Program-made: the position numbers and the translations under genes
Source of the DNA: an uncultured Bacteroidota bacterium
GTDB lineage: Bacteria; Bacteroidota; Bacteroidia; Chitinophagales; Chitinophagaceae
DNA: 29,327 bases
Assembly (NCBI GenBank): GCA_937928385.1
Contig: CALEZD010000010.1
Span: forward strand, 1-29,327
Direction: 5' to 3'
The notes under the pieces: model-generated
The model's database searches: none
What the model was told of the DNA's origin: nothing
Seen by the model: only the letters and a program-made list of their open reading frames with translations
Shown here: positions 8,695 to 16,600 of the stretch, one piece after another
How positions within the stretch are numbered: position 1 is the stretch's first letter
Layout of the letters: every line of letters starts with the position of its first letter

Positions 8695-9336
8695 GTGAAA
8701 ATAAGAGTGGCCATATTTGACGATAATCCAAAACGCAGGGACGGTTTGCAACTGCTGATTGACGCTATGGATAATATGGAGTGTGTTGGCCTCTTCAACG
8801 ATTGCAGGGATGTGCTGAAAAATATAGAGACTTCTAAGCCAGATGTTGTGTTGATGGATATTGATATGCCCCATGTAAATGGCGTAGAAGGAGTTAAAAA
8901 AATAAGGCAGTGTTATCCGGACCTGAAAATACTGATGCAGACTGTTTTTGAAGACAATGACAAAATTCTTGCTGCAATATGTGCTGGTGCCGATGGGTAT
9001 TTGCTGAAACAGGAAAACCCGATAAAATTAATTGATGCCATCTCCGAAGTATTGCAGGGGGGAGCCCCGATGACACCTGCTATAGCCAAAAAAGTCTTAA
9101 CACTGGTTATGGCTCCTCAAAAAAGTGAGTCTAAACAAACATTTAACCTCACAAACAGAGAGTTGGATGTACTAAAACTGTTGGCAAAAGGGTACAGCTA
9201 TAAGATGATAGCCGACGAATGCAATATTTCATATTCTACTGTTAATTCCCATGTTTCCAGCATCTATGAAAAAATGCAAGTACAATCTGCCACAGGGGCT
9301 GTTTCAATAGCGTTGAAGGAAGGGCTGATAAAGTAG
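8695..9336 (+). CDS. NarL/FixJ-family response regulator
   Basis: This 213-aa cytoplasmic transcription factor is the likely partner of the kinase ending 51 bases upstream. The receiver domain has the acidic pair Asp9/Asp10, the phosphoacceptor Asp55 in VVLMDIDMP, the switch Thr83 and the conserved Lys105 (GYLLKQ). A linker leads to a LuxR-type helix-turn-helix at about residues 149-195 (LTNRELDVLKLLAKGYSYKM, then STVNSHVSSIYEKM), the usual DNA-binding motif of this family. The start is GTG at 8695, which gives a receiver beginning MKIRVAIFDD as expected. It sits 4 bases after a TAATTTTG promoter box. Targets are unknown; the divergent secreted repeat protein gene upstream of the kinase is a reasonable candidate, by position only. 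Confidence 0.94.
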   Translation: MKIRVAIFDDNPKRRDGLQLLIDAMDNMECVGLFNDCRDVLKNIETSKPDVVLMDIDMPHVNGVEGVKKIRQCYPDLKILMQTVFEDNDKILAAICAGADGYLLKQENPIKLIDAISEVLQGGAPMTPAIAKKVLTLVMAPQKSESKQTFNLTNRELDVLKLLAKGYSYKMIADECNISYSTVNSHVSSIYEKMQVQSATGAVSIALKEGLIK

Positions 9337-9381
9337 CAGGATATATACTGTTCAGAATTGACATAACCCTGCTCTTGTGCC

Positions 9382-9609
9382 TTATTGCATCACACAACAT
9401 TCAAAACCTCTTCCTGCTAATATTCCTGTTATATGTGCAGGGTCTACAGATTCATAGTCAATCCGCAATACCCTATCGCAATCTTCCAGGTCGAAGTTGA
9501 CGCTGCTGCCCGGCAATAGGTTCCGCAGCAAGCCGATGAGTTCTTCAGCCTGCTGCGGGTTGGAAACATTTGTTTTAAAAACCTCTATCATGCCTCTTGA
9601 TGTTAGCAT
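9382..9609 (-). CDS. Small 75-aa protein of unknown function, ferredoxin-like/HMA-like pattern
   Basis: The ATG at 9609 overlaps the TGA of the DoxX-like gene in an ATGA arrangement, which points to translational coupling; a second ATG six codons later is possible. The 75-aa protein reads MIEVFKTNV, then a helix (PQQAEELIGLLRNLLP), then SSVNFDLEDCDRVLRIDY and a final helix/strand GILAGRGFECCVM. This strand-helix-strand-strand-helix-strand order resembles a ferredoxin-like fold like that of heavy-metal-associated domains, but the CxxC metal motif is missing; Cys44, Cys71 and Cys72 are present. It is the last gene of the minus-strand accessory cluster. The fold is an inference and the function is unknown. 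Confidence 0.7.
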   Translation of the reverse strand: MLTSRGMIEVFKTNVSNPQQAEELIGLLRNLLPGSSVNFDLEDCDRVLRIDYESVDPAHITGILAGRGFECCVMQ

Positions 9610-9980
9610 CACGATTTCGCTTTCAGAATCTTGTGGTGGTATATATAAGAGCCGAACAGGAAACCCACCGGCAGCACCATAAAAAGCATAGCAGGGTCTA
9701 CACCATAGGTGCCGATTGCAGACACCACAGCGCCTACCAGGTCGAAAAACAGGCCAGCATAGGCCCACTCCTTCAGCCGGGGGAAACCCGGTACAATAAG
9801 TGCTATACAGCCCAGTGTTTTGGCTATGCCCAGGAAACGCGTAACGGTATCGTTATAACCCAGCTCTGTCATAAACTTATGGGCCTCTTCGGTAACCAAT
9901 ATATCAGGAATGGCAGAGAACAACATGAAGGCCACAAATGGTATAGTAAATACCCAAAAGATTATTTTCAGCTTTTTCAT
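9609..9980 (-). CDS. DoxX-like membrane protein
   Basis: This 123-aa integral membrane protein has four hydrophobic segments: IIFWVFTIPFVAFMLFSAIP, then FLGIAKTLGCIALIVPGFP, then YAGLFFDLVGAVVSAIGTYG, then MLFMVLPVGFLFGSYIY. The pattern of helix 1 with a loop containing EEAHKFMTELGY, and helix 2 ending in PGFPRLKEWAYAG, is typical of the DoxX-like family in Bacteroidota, which is related to DoxX/SURF4-type proteins and mostly uncharacterised. Its TGA overlaps the start of the 75-aa gene, so the two are coupled. It follows a PhnB-like VOC gene by 24 bases and probably shares its transcript. Confidence 0.85.
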   Translation of the reverse strand: MKKLKIIFWVFTIPFVAFMLFSAIPDILVTEEAHKFMTELGYNDTVTRFLGIAKTLGCIALIVPGFPRLKEWAYAGLFFDLVGAVVSAIGTYGVDPAMLFMVLPVGFLFGSYIYHHKILKAKS

Positions 9981-10004
9981 ATTTATAGTTTGAAAGATTA
10001 ACGC

Positions 10005-10433
10005 TTATGCTCCGTAATCGTAACTAATCATCCACTGTACACCATACTTGTCTACCACCATGCCGAAATACGCACCCCAGAAAGTTTTATCTAAAGGCAT
10101 ATTTACTTTTCCGCCTTCCAGCAGCCCGTTGTAGAACTTTTCTGTTTGCGCTTCACTATCTGTACTGACAGATATATTGAAGCTATTGCAACGGGTAGCT
10201 TCGCCAAATGCAGCGGGCATGTCGCAGCCCATCAGCATACATTTATCACCTATGGGCAAAGATATATGCAAAATCTTGTCCGCTTCTTCCACACCTGCGG
10301 GTGATGGCACTTCAGCCGGTATATCCTTATTACGCATCACCATATTTACCTGGCTGCCAAATACTTTGCTGTAAAAATCGAATGCTTCTTCGCAATTTCC
10401 GTTGAATGCAATATGTGCGTTTAATGTTGCCAT
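10005..10433 (-). CDS. VOC-superfamily protein, PhnB-like
   Basis: The 142-aa protein has two beta-alpha-beta-beta-beta modules of the vicinal oxygen chelate fold. Module 1 is LNAHIAFNGNCEEAFDFYSK with VFGSQVNMVMR. Module 2 begins near NSFNISVSTDSEAQTEKFYN and ends TFWGAYFGMVVDKYGVQWMI. The F-W-G-x-x-x-G-x-V-x-D-x-x-G-x-x-W signature is characteristic of the PhnB/YjdN (demethylubiquinone methyltransferase-like) branch. Members are small cytoplasmic proteins, mostly without a proven reaction. A second, different VOC gene lies 56 bases upstream on the same strand, and a DoxX-like gene follows. Confidence 0.88.
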   Translation of the reverse strand: MATLNAHIAFNGNCEEAFDFYSKVFGSQVNMVMRNKDIPAEVPSPAGVEEADKILHISLPIGDKCMLMGCDMPAAFGEATRCNSFNISVSTDSEAQTEKFYNGLLEGGKVNMPLDKTFWGAYFGMVVDKYGVQWMISYDYGA

Positions 10434-10489
10434 AGTTTCTAATTTTAAAAAGTTAATGATTATTGTTTCAGTTAATTGTTATCATTTCA

Positions 10490-10897
10490 TTATGCCTCTC
10501 CCGGGCCGTTCGGGTCCATCCATATTGTCTCCCACATATGGCCGTCAATATCCGTAAAAGCGCGCCCGTACATCCAGCCATGGTCCTGCGCGGGCATGGG
10601 GCATGTACCACCTGCTTTAATGGCTTTGTTTATCAACTCGTCTACCTGCTCCCTGCTGTCAGACGAAAGGGCAATAATCACCTCTGTACCTTTTTGTGCG
10701 TCAGCAACAGGCTTGTTAGTAAATGTTTTGAAGAAAGGTTCGGTTATCAGCATGGCGAAAATATTTTCATCTATCACCATACAGGCTGCTTTCTCATCTG
10801 TAAACTGTTCGTTGAATGTATAACCAAGCTCGGTAAAGAACGCCATTGTCTTATCCAGGTTCTTCACCGGCAGGTTTACGAATATTTGCTTTGCCAT
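10490..10897 (-). CDS. VOC-superfamily (glyoxalase/bleomycin-resistance-like) protein
   Basis: The 135-aa protein has a VOC fold: IFVNLPVKNLDKTMAFFTEL as the first strand and helix, a loop with CMVIDENIFAMLIT, a second module with TEVIIALSSDSREQVDELIN, and the closing strands GRAFTDIDGHMWETIWMDP. The D-x-D-G-H-x-W-E ending carries the usual metal-binding Glu of glyoxalase-like proteins. It is only distantly similar to the neighbouring PhnB-like gene, so this is not a recent duplication. Substrate is unknown. An imperfect promoter box (CAATTTTG at 10927-10920, minus strand) lies about 22 bases upstream. Confidence 0.87.
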   Translation of the reverse strand: MAKQIFVNLPVKNLDKTMAFFTELGYTFNEQFTDEKAACMVIDENIFAMLITEPFFKTFTNKPVADAQKGTEVIIALSSDSREQVDELINKAIKAGGTCPMPAQDHGWMYGRAFTDIDGHMWETIWMDPNGPGEA

Positions 10898-11006
10898 AAT
10901 TTTTAGTTTTATCGTTTATCAAAATTGTTCAGTGCAAACGTACAATGAAGGCTGGTACCACGTGGTGTGTGTTTACGGCAAATACAGGTCTGTTTGCGAC
11001 AAAGGG

Positions 11007-11414
11007 TTAATCCTTGAGCCTGACCATACATTTCACCTCATCGTCATTGATGTATTCTTCAATACATGCGCCTGTTCTGTCAATCAGCGGATCGGCCAGC
11101 AGCGTTTGAAAAGTTTCACCTATTTGCGCTACATTCTTTTTCCAATTGACAACCCTTCCAATATACTTGCCCTTCTTTATTATGTACTCCTCGCAGCCAA
11201 ATTGCTCTGCCTCGCCAGGTTGCGATGCTTCCATGCCCGCTTTATAAATTATTGACCCATCGGGGCTGCCGTACGAAATGCCGTAGGTGGTTCTTCGCGC
11301 TGCATCGGGTATAAGGCTGTGGATCTTATTGAAGGCTTCTTGTATCCCGTCGGGGAAAGAAGTAGCAGTGACACAAAGCACCCTGATGTCGTTGTCTACT
11401 AAATAGTTTTCCAT
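11007..11414 (-). CDS. GyrI-like / effector-binding-domain protein
   Basis: The start chosen is ATG 11414, because the 18 residues of the longer frame to 11468 run into the promoter region of the divergent regulator and look non-coding. The 135-aa product (MENYLVDNDIRVLCVTATSF ... YGISYGSPDGSIIYKAG ... EEYIIKKGKYIGRVV ... CIEEYINDDEVKCMVRL) resembles the stand-alone effector-binding domain shared by GyrI/SbmC and the C-terminal part of some AraC/BmrR regulators, which bind small hydrophobic or cationic molecules. It is divergently transcribed from a GlxA-type AraC regulator (125 bp apart), so the two may be functionally linked. The family call is moderate, made from the overall pattern. Confidence 0.65.
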   Translation of the reverse strand: MENYLVDNDIRVLCVTATSFPDGIQEAFNKIHSLIPDAARRTTYGISYGSPDGSIIYKAGMEASQPGEAEQFGCEEYIIKKGKYIGRVVNWKKNVAQIGETFQTLLADPLIDRTGACIEEYINDDEVKCMVRLKD

Positions 11415-11509
11415 GTCTTTATTTTTAGCACAAAACAATAACAATCCAACCGCCGTTGCAGGGTGCAATTACGGCAATGCAAGGGGCTTTTTACGACATG
11501 ACATTTACT

Positions 11510-11517
11510 TATATTTG
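11510..11517 (+). promoter_or_regulatory. Promoter -7 box TATATTTG for the GlxA-type regulator
   Basis: TATATTTG is an exact TAnnTTTG match, 21 bases before the ATG at 11539. A TTTTT run at 11488-11492 occupies the -33 region. It also supports the 11539 start, because the longer open frame would begin upstream of the promoter. Confidence 0.5.
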
Positions 11518-11538
11518 CTTTACAAACACCAATCTTAT

Positions 11539-12519
11539 ATGAAACACGTATCCATAATCATACCCAGAAAATCAATACTTGCCAGCCTGGAAGGCACCAG
11601 GATGTTGTTCACACAAGTAAATAATGTATTGGCCATGCGGGGGGCGCCGCCAGTATTTGAGGTGCAACTGGTGGGACTGGAACAACAAACACCGGTAAGC
11701 GGGGGCAAGTTCACCGTAAATGCAGATGCCTTGATACAGGACATCAAAAAAACAGACCTCATAATTATACCTGCGGTAGATGGAGACCTCGGCGAGGCTA
11801 TTGAAAACAACAAGGATTTTATACCCTGGATAGTAGCTCAATATGGCAAGGGTGCGGAGATTGCCAGCCTATGCGTGGGGGCTTTTATACTCGCATCTAC
11901 CGGATTGGTTGACGGCAAAAAATGCGCGACACATTGGGTAGCTGAAAACCAATTCAGGCAAATGTTTCCGGAAGTAAACCTGGTAACTGAAAAAATCATC
12001 ACGGAAGAAAACGGAATCTACTCCAGCGGTGGTGCCTTCTCCTACCTCAACCTGATACTGCACCTGGTAGAAAAACATGCAGGACGTGAAATGGCTATGC
12101 TGTTGACCAAGATATTTGCCATTGAAATAGAACGTGACAACCAATCGAGGTTTGTGATGTTCAACGGGCAGAAAGACCATGATGATGAAGATATAAGGGC
12201 TGCGCAGGAGTTCATTGAGAAGAATTACACTGAGAAACTTACAGTCGATCAGTTAGCGAGCACCTTTGCCCTGGGCCGCCGCAGCCTGGAGCGCAGGTTT
12301 AAGAAAGCCACCGCCAATACAGTGATAGAATATATACAACGCGTAAAAATAGAAGCAGCGAAAAAGGACCTGGAAACCAGCCGCAAAACCATCAACGAAA
12401 TCATGTATGAGGTGGGCTATAATGACACCAAGGCATTCCGCACTACGTTCAAAAAAGTAACAGGGCTATCGCCACTGGAATATAAAAACAAATACAACAG
12501 GGTAATGGTAGCTGTGTAA
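11539..12519 (+). CDS. GlxA-family AraC transcription regulator (DJ-1/PfpI domain + AraC HTH)
   Basis: The 326-aa protein has an N-terminal DJ-1/PfpI glutamine-amidotransferase-like domain (residues about 4-190): DLIIIPAVDG, and the nucleophile-elbow region EIASLCVGAFILAS with Cys112, followed by LVDGKKCATHW. The C-terminal AraC domain (about 220-320) has two helix-turn-helix units: KLTVDQLASTFALGRRSLER and TINEIMYEVGYNDTKAFRTT, closing with FKKVTGLSPLEYKN. Such proteins are transcriptional regulators; the DJ-1 part is thought to sense a ligand rather than act as an enzyme. Start 11539 follows a TATATTTG promoter box. It is divergent from the GyrI-like/VOC/DoxX cluster, which it may control (by position only). 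Confidence 0.93.
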   Translation: MKHVSIIIPRKSILASLEGTRMLFTQVNNVLAMRGAPPVFEVQLVGLEQQTPVSGGKFTVNADALIQDIKKTDLIIIPAVDGDLGEAIENNKDFIPWIVAQYGKGAEIASLCVGAFILASTGLVDGKKCATHWVAENQFRQMFPEVNLVTEKIITEENGIYSSGGAFSYLNLILHLVEKHAGREMAMLLTKIFAIEIERDNQSRFVMFNGQKDHDDEDIRAAQEFIEKNYTEKLTVDQLASTFALGRRSLERRFKKATANTVIEYIQRVKIEAAKKDLETSRKTINEIMYEVGYNDTKAFRTTFKKVTGLSPLEYKNKYNRVMVAV

Positions 12520-12530
12520 ACAGCTACCAT
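12505..12530. terminator. 11-bp hairpin containing the regulator stop codon, between convergent genes
   Basis: atggtagctgt (12505-12515) and acagctaccat (12520-12530) form a perfect 11-bp stem with a GTAA (GNRA-type) loop. The TAA stop at 12517-12519 lies in the loop. It is placed between the convergent regulator and adaptor genes. No T run follows on either strand, so it is either an unusual terminator or an mRNA 3'-end stabiliser. Confidence 0.5.
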
Positions 12531-12534
12531 CCCG

Positions 12535-13677
12535 TTATTCAGATTTATTCTTCAACATCATCAGTAAGGTGTAGGCGTTCGTGGTTACTACCTGCTTGTT
12601 TACACCTTCGCCGTTTGTCCAGCTAATAGCGACATAGCCCTCATCAGCACTCCTGGTTACCACTTCCGTCATCTCATATGTTTTATCACCTTTCACAACA
12701 AAAACATACTCTTTATCTCCGTACCTCACCACCGCGTCTTCAGGCACAACTAATGCATCCACCTCATCTACCCTTATTTCAGCATTGATATACATGCCCG
12801 GCACCAATGACTTATCGTAAGTATCGAAATGACAATGCACCGGTATGGTTCTGTCTGCTGCAACATCTTTACCTATCAGCACAATTTTTGCAGAATGTTT
12901 TTTGTCGGGCTCGTTGTTGGTATAGGCTACCAACTTCTGGCCGATAAAGAGCTTGTCTATATCCTTCTCGAAAACCGTCAGTAAAAGATGTATATCTGTA
13001 GGGTCTACTATTTCAAACAGCACATCGGCTGGCGTTACGTACCTGCCGACATTGACATTTACAGAAGACACAAAACCACTTACCGGGGCGTAGATGTTTA
13101 CGGTTCGTGAAATATTCGTTTCGCCTAACTGCCCGGTGTTTATACCAATCAACCTCAGCTTTTGCTCCAGCGCGCTTATCATTATCCTGTTACTGTTATA
13201 GTCCGCCTCTGCCTGTTGATACACCTTATCGCTGCTGGCTTTGCTTTTGTTCAGCTCCTGCTGCCGGCGGTATTCATTTTCCAGGTAAGACTGCCGGGCT
13301 TTGGCTGTCAGGTAATCCTGCTGCAACTGGATGTATTGCTGGTCTTCCATCACTGCAATTACCTCACCCTTGCTGACATGCGCGCCGGGCAATAGTTTCG
13401 TTGATTTCAGATACCCCCCTAACGGAAAACTGACCGAGACCATATTCTGCGGTGGTACATCAATCTTACCGTTTACTTTTAATATAGCAGCCACACTACG
13501 CCGGCTAATATCGCCGGTTTCAATATGTGCATTTTTGTATTGCTCTTCTGTAAGTGTCACTACTGTTTCTGTTTGCTCAGCGGTTTCTACCGGCGGTGTT
13601 TCTTTTTTATCGCCTGCACAGCTTGTTGCGGCCAGTAATATTAATATCGATATGAACCTCATATTCGGCTTATTCAT
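12535..13677 (-). CDS. RND efflux periplasmic adaptor (CzcB/CusB-like lipoprotein)
   Basis: This membrane-fusion protein links the inner-membrane pump to the outer-membrane channel. The N-terminus has a lipoprotein signal ending ILLAATSC (Cys20), so it is probably anchored by lipid. The barrel-sandwich hybrid is visible as PLGGYLKSTKLLPGAHVSKG and, after the coiled-coil hairpin (QQDYLTAKARQSYLENEYRR, KVYQQAEADYNSNRI), the second half VNIYAPVSGFVSSVNV. The beta-barrel part (HLLLTVFEKDIDKLFIGQ) and membrane-proximal part (VPEDAVVRYGDKEYVFVV) follow. At 380 aa it has normal length. The ATG at 13677 overlaps the end of the fused pump gene by 8 bases, which fits coupled translation; the in-frame ATG at 13662 is an alternative start. 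Confidence 0.93.
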   Translation of the reverse strand: MNKPNMRFISILILLAATSCAGDKKETPPVETAEQTETVVTLTEEQYKNAHIETGDISRRSVAAILKVNGKIDVPPQNMVSVSFPLGGYLKSTKLLPGAHVSKGEVIAVMEDQQYIQLQQDYLTAKARQSYLENEYRRQQELNKSKASSDKVYQQAEADYNSNRIMISALEQKLRLIGINTGQLGETNISRTVNIYAPVSGFVSSVNVNVGRYVTPADVLFEIVDPTDIHLLLTVFEKDIDKLFIGQKLVAYTNNEPDKKHSAKIVLIGKDVAADRTIPVHCHFDTYDKSLVPGMYINAEIRVDEVDALVVPEDAVVRYGDKEYVFVVKGDKTYEMTEVVTRSADEGYVAISWTNGEGVNKQVVTTNAYTLLMMLKNKSE

Positions 13678-16600
13678 TTGTCAGATAATTTATTTCAGTT
13701 ATTGTTTCATTCAGTGCTTTCAGTGCGTCGTAGTAACCCGTACTTATGCCTACTGATTGGTTGATAAGTATAGTGTACTCCAGGTAGCTGATATCGCCTT
13801 GCATAAATTTGTCGCGCGCGGCGTTGAGTATGTCCTTCGCATTCTTTAGCCCTGTTTTTTCATAGTATGACACAGCTGCGGCATTTTTCCTGTACTGCGC
13901 CAGCCATTGTTCGTAGCGGGCAATAAAGGCCTGCTCCCCGTCTTTATACATCAGCTCTGCTGCCTTCCTGTTCAGCGATAGCGCCTTTAGCCTTGCACCC
14001 TGCGAAAAGAAAGCTATCGGCACACTGATACCCACCAAACCCGAGTTGAACCTGTTGGCTTGCGTATAAAACTGCTCTACGTTGTTTACCCTTTGCCAGC
14101 CGCTATAGCTCTGGTTAAAATATCCTCCCGTAATCTCAGGCAACAATCTCGTCTTCTCCAACTGTTGTTGGGTAACCGCAATTTTATGTTGCTGCTGCAA
14201 GTACAATATATCGGGGTGTGTAGCAGGTACCGCCGCTGTTAATGCGGGCGCCGCCAGCTTCAATACCTCATTTTGGGGGTGGTATATAACATCCGTTTGC
14301 AGCAGGTAGGCAAACCTTGCCTGCAACACTTCTATATCAGCCTGTAGTTGCTGCAACTGCAGGTAAATTTGCCCGCGCTGGTTTTCTGCAGTCGCTTTCT
14401 CCAGTATATCAGACGCGCCAAGATTATACCGTAGTTCGGCCTTTTTGTAAAATTCGTCGTAGATGCTGTCCGCATACTCCAGCAACTTCTTTTTTTGCAG
14501 CAGTATATTTATTTCACTGTATAAAAGAGAAACTTGTTTTACCAGTTCTTTCTTCCTGCTTTGCAATTGTATTTCTGAAGCCCGCCATTCATCGCGCATC
14601 AGTTCATGTTGTTTCGCATATACCAGTGGAAAGGATATGGTTTGTGTAACACTGTACCGGGTATCGCTGTATGCACTGTTAATATTACCCCACTCGGCTG
14701 CAACAGATGTTTTACCAATATCCCATGCACTGCCTGTCATTTTCCTGTAATACTCGGTCGTAAACTTCTGGCTTTTTATCTGCAGGTTATTGTGCAGGGC
14801 TGTATCTATAGCAGCCTCTAATGTAATGGCCTGTTGTGCGTAAGACAGTGCCGGGCTTACCAGCAACAACATAAGTATAGCTGTACGTGGTTTCATCCTG
14901 AACCTGATTTTTTCGAACAAAACAAATAATACCGGCAGCAGGAATAAGGTAAGGAATGTTGCCGTTATCAATCCGCCAATTACAACTGTTGCAAGTGGCC
15001 TTTGCACTTCTGCGCCTGCACCGTGGCTCAGTGCCATAGGCAAAAAGCCAAGTGAGGCTACTGACGCTGTCATCAATACCGGGCGCAATCTTTCCTTTGT
15101 GCCCTGCAATACTATGTCTTTCAGGTCCGTCATACCTTCCGCTTTTAGTTTTCTGAATTCTGCTATTAAAACGATGCCATTCAGCACTGCAACACCAAAC
15201 AGGGCGATAAACCCGATACCTGCACTGATACTGAATGGCATACCCCTGAGTGCCAATGCAAATATGCCGCCGATGGCAGAGAGTGGTATAGCACTGTATA
15301 TAATCAGCCCGTGTTTTACTGAGCCGAAAGCAAAGTATAACATGAGAAAAATAAGGCCGAGCGCCAGCGGCACTACTATAGATAACCTGCCCATTGCTGC
15401 CTCCAGGTTTTCAAATGCACCACCGTAGGTAATGTAATACCCCGGTGGCAGGCTTATTTGTTCAGCCTTTTGCTGCAACTCATGCACGATGGTTTGTACA
15501 TCCCTGCCTCTTACGTTGAAGCCCACTATTATCCTTCGCTTGGCGTCTTCGCGCTGTATCTGGTTGGGGCCGTCTTTTATCGCTACCGTTGCCAGTTGGC
15601 TCAACGGTACTTGTGCTCCTGCGGGTGTAGGTATCAGCAAGTTTGCTACATCATTCAAATTCTTCTGTTCATCTCCTGCCAACCTGACTACTATATCAAA
15701 CCTGCGCTCGCGCTCAAACAACATGCCGGCACTTTGCCCGCCGAAGGCTGTATTCACTACATTGTTGATGGTTTCTATGTCCAACCCGTGAGCCGCTATG
15801 GCTGCACGGTTGTATTCAATAACTATCTGTGGCAAACCGGTTACCGTTTCTACATAAATATCCCGCGCACCATCTATAGAAGACGCGAGCTTACCCAATC
15901 TTTCAGCATAATGTGCCAGCGTATCCAGGTCTTCGCCAAATATTTTACATACTACATCCTGCTTGGCACCGGTCATCAGTTCGTTAAAGCGCATCTGAAC
16001 GGGGTACTGAAAGCCGGCAGTCACCCCCGGCACTTCCGATATGGCAGCGCTCATTTTATCAGCCAGTTCAGGAAAAGTTTTTGCTGAGGTCCATTCTTTT
16101 TTGGGTTTCAAAATGATCATCAGGTCGCTGGCTTCCATTGGCATAGGGTCGGTAGGAATTTCACCGCTACCAATTTTAGTCACTATTTTCTCTATTTCAG
16201 GAAACCTGTCCAGCAAAATTGCTGAGGCCTTTTGTGTTCCCTCGATGGTAGTGTGCAAATTGCTGCCGGTAAGTACACGAGTATCTGCTGCAAAATCACC
16301 TTCTTCTAATTGGGGAATAAACTCGCCACCTAATGAAGACATGATTACCAAAGCGACGATGAACAAACCCAGCGACACACCAATCACTACTTTAGGAAAC
16401 CCGATAGCCTTGCTGAGTATGTTTTGAAAACCCTGCCCCAGGCGCTCCATCAACCTGTCAGAAAAACCGGGTGTGTGGGATATTTTTTTACTGAGTACCA
16501 GCGAACTCATCATCGGGATGTAGGTGAGCGATAGCAGGAAAGCGCCAATCAATGCAAAGGCTACAGTCTGTGCCATTGGTTTGAACATCTTGCCTTCTAT

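Noticed and set aside
9335..9373. A terminator after the response regulator
   Set aside because: The agcagg/cctgct arms are only 6 bp, 27 bases apart and lack a T run.
9382..9768. A longer 128-aa version of the small gene starting at 9768
   Set aside because: The first 53 residues are Cys/Arg-rich and are the shadow of the DoxX-like gene in another frame; the ATGA overlap at 9609 is a better start.
11415..11468. The upstream ATG (11468) for the GyrI-like gene
   Set aside because: Those residues cover the divergent promoter region and do not resemble the family; ATG 11414 is preferred.
11413..11538. A 42-residue N-terminal extension of the GlxA-type regulator
   Set aside because: It would begin upstream of the TATATTTG promoter box, overlaps the divergent gene, and has no family-like sequence; ATG 11539 begins the DJ-1 fold directly.
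15458..16087. A 209-aa plus-strand frame opposite the pump gene
   Set aside because: It is antisense to a well-conserved RND pump region and shows no family motifs; the same holds for the other plus-strand frames at 13107-17930.
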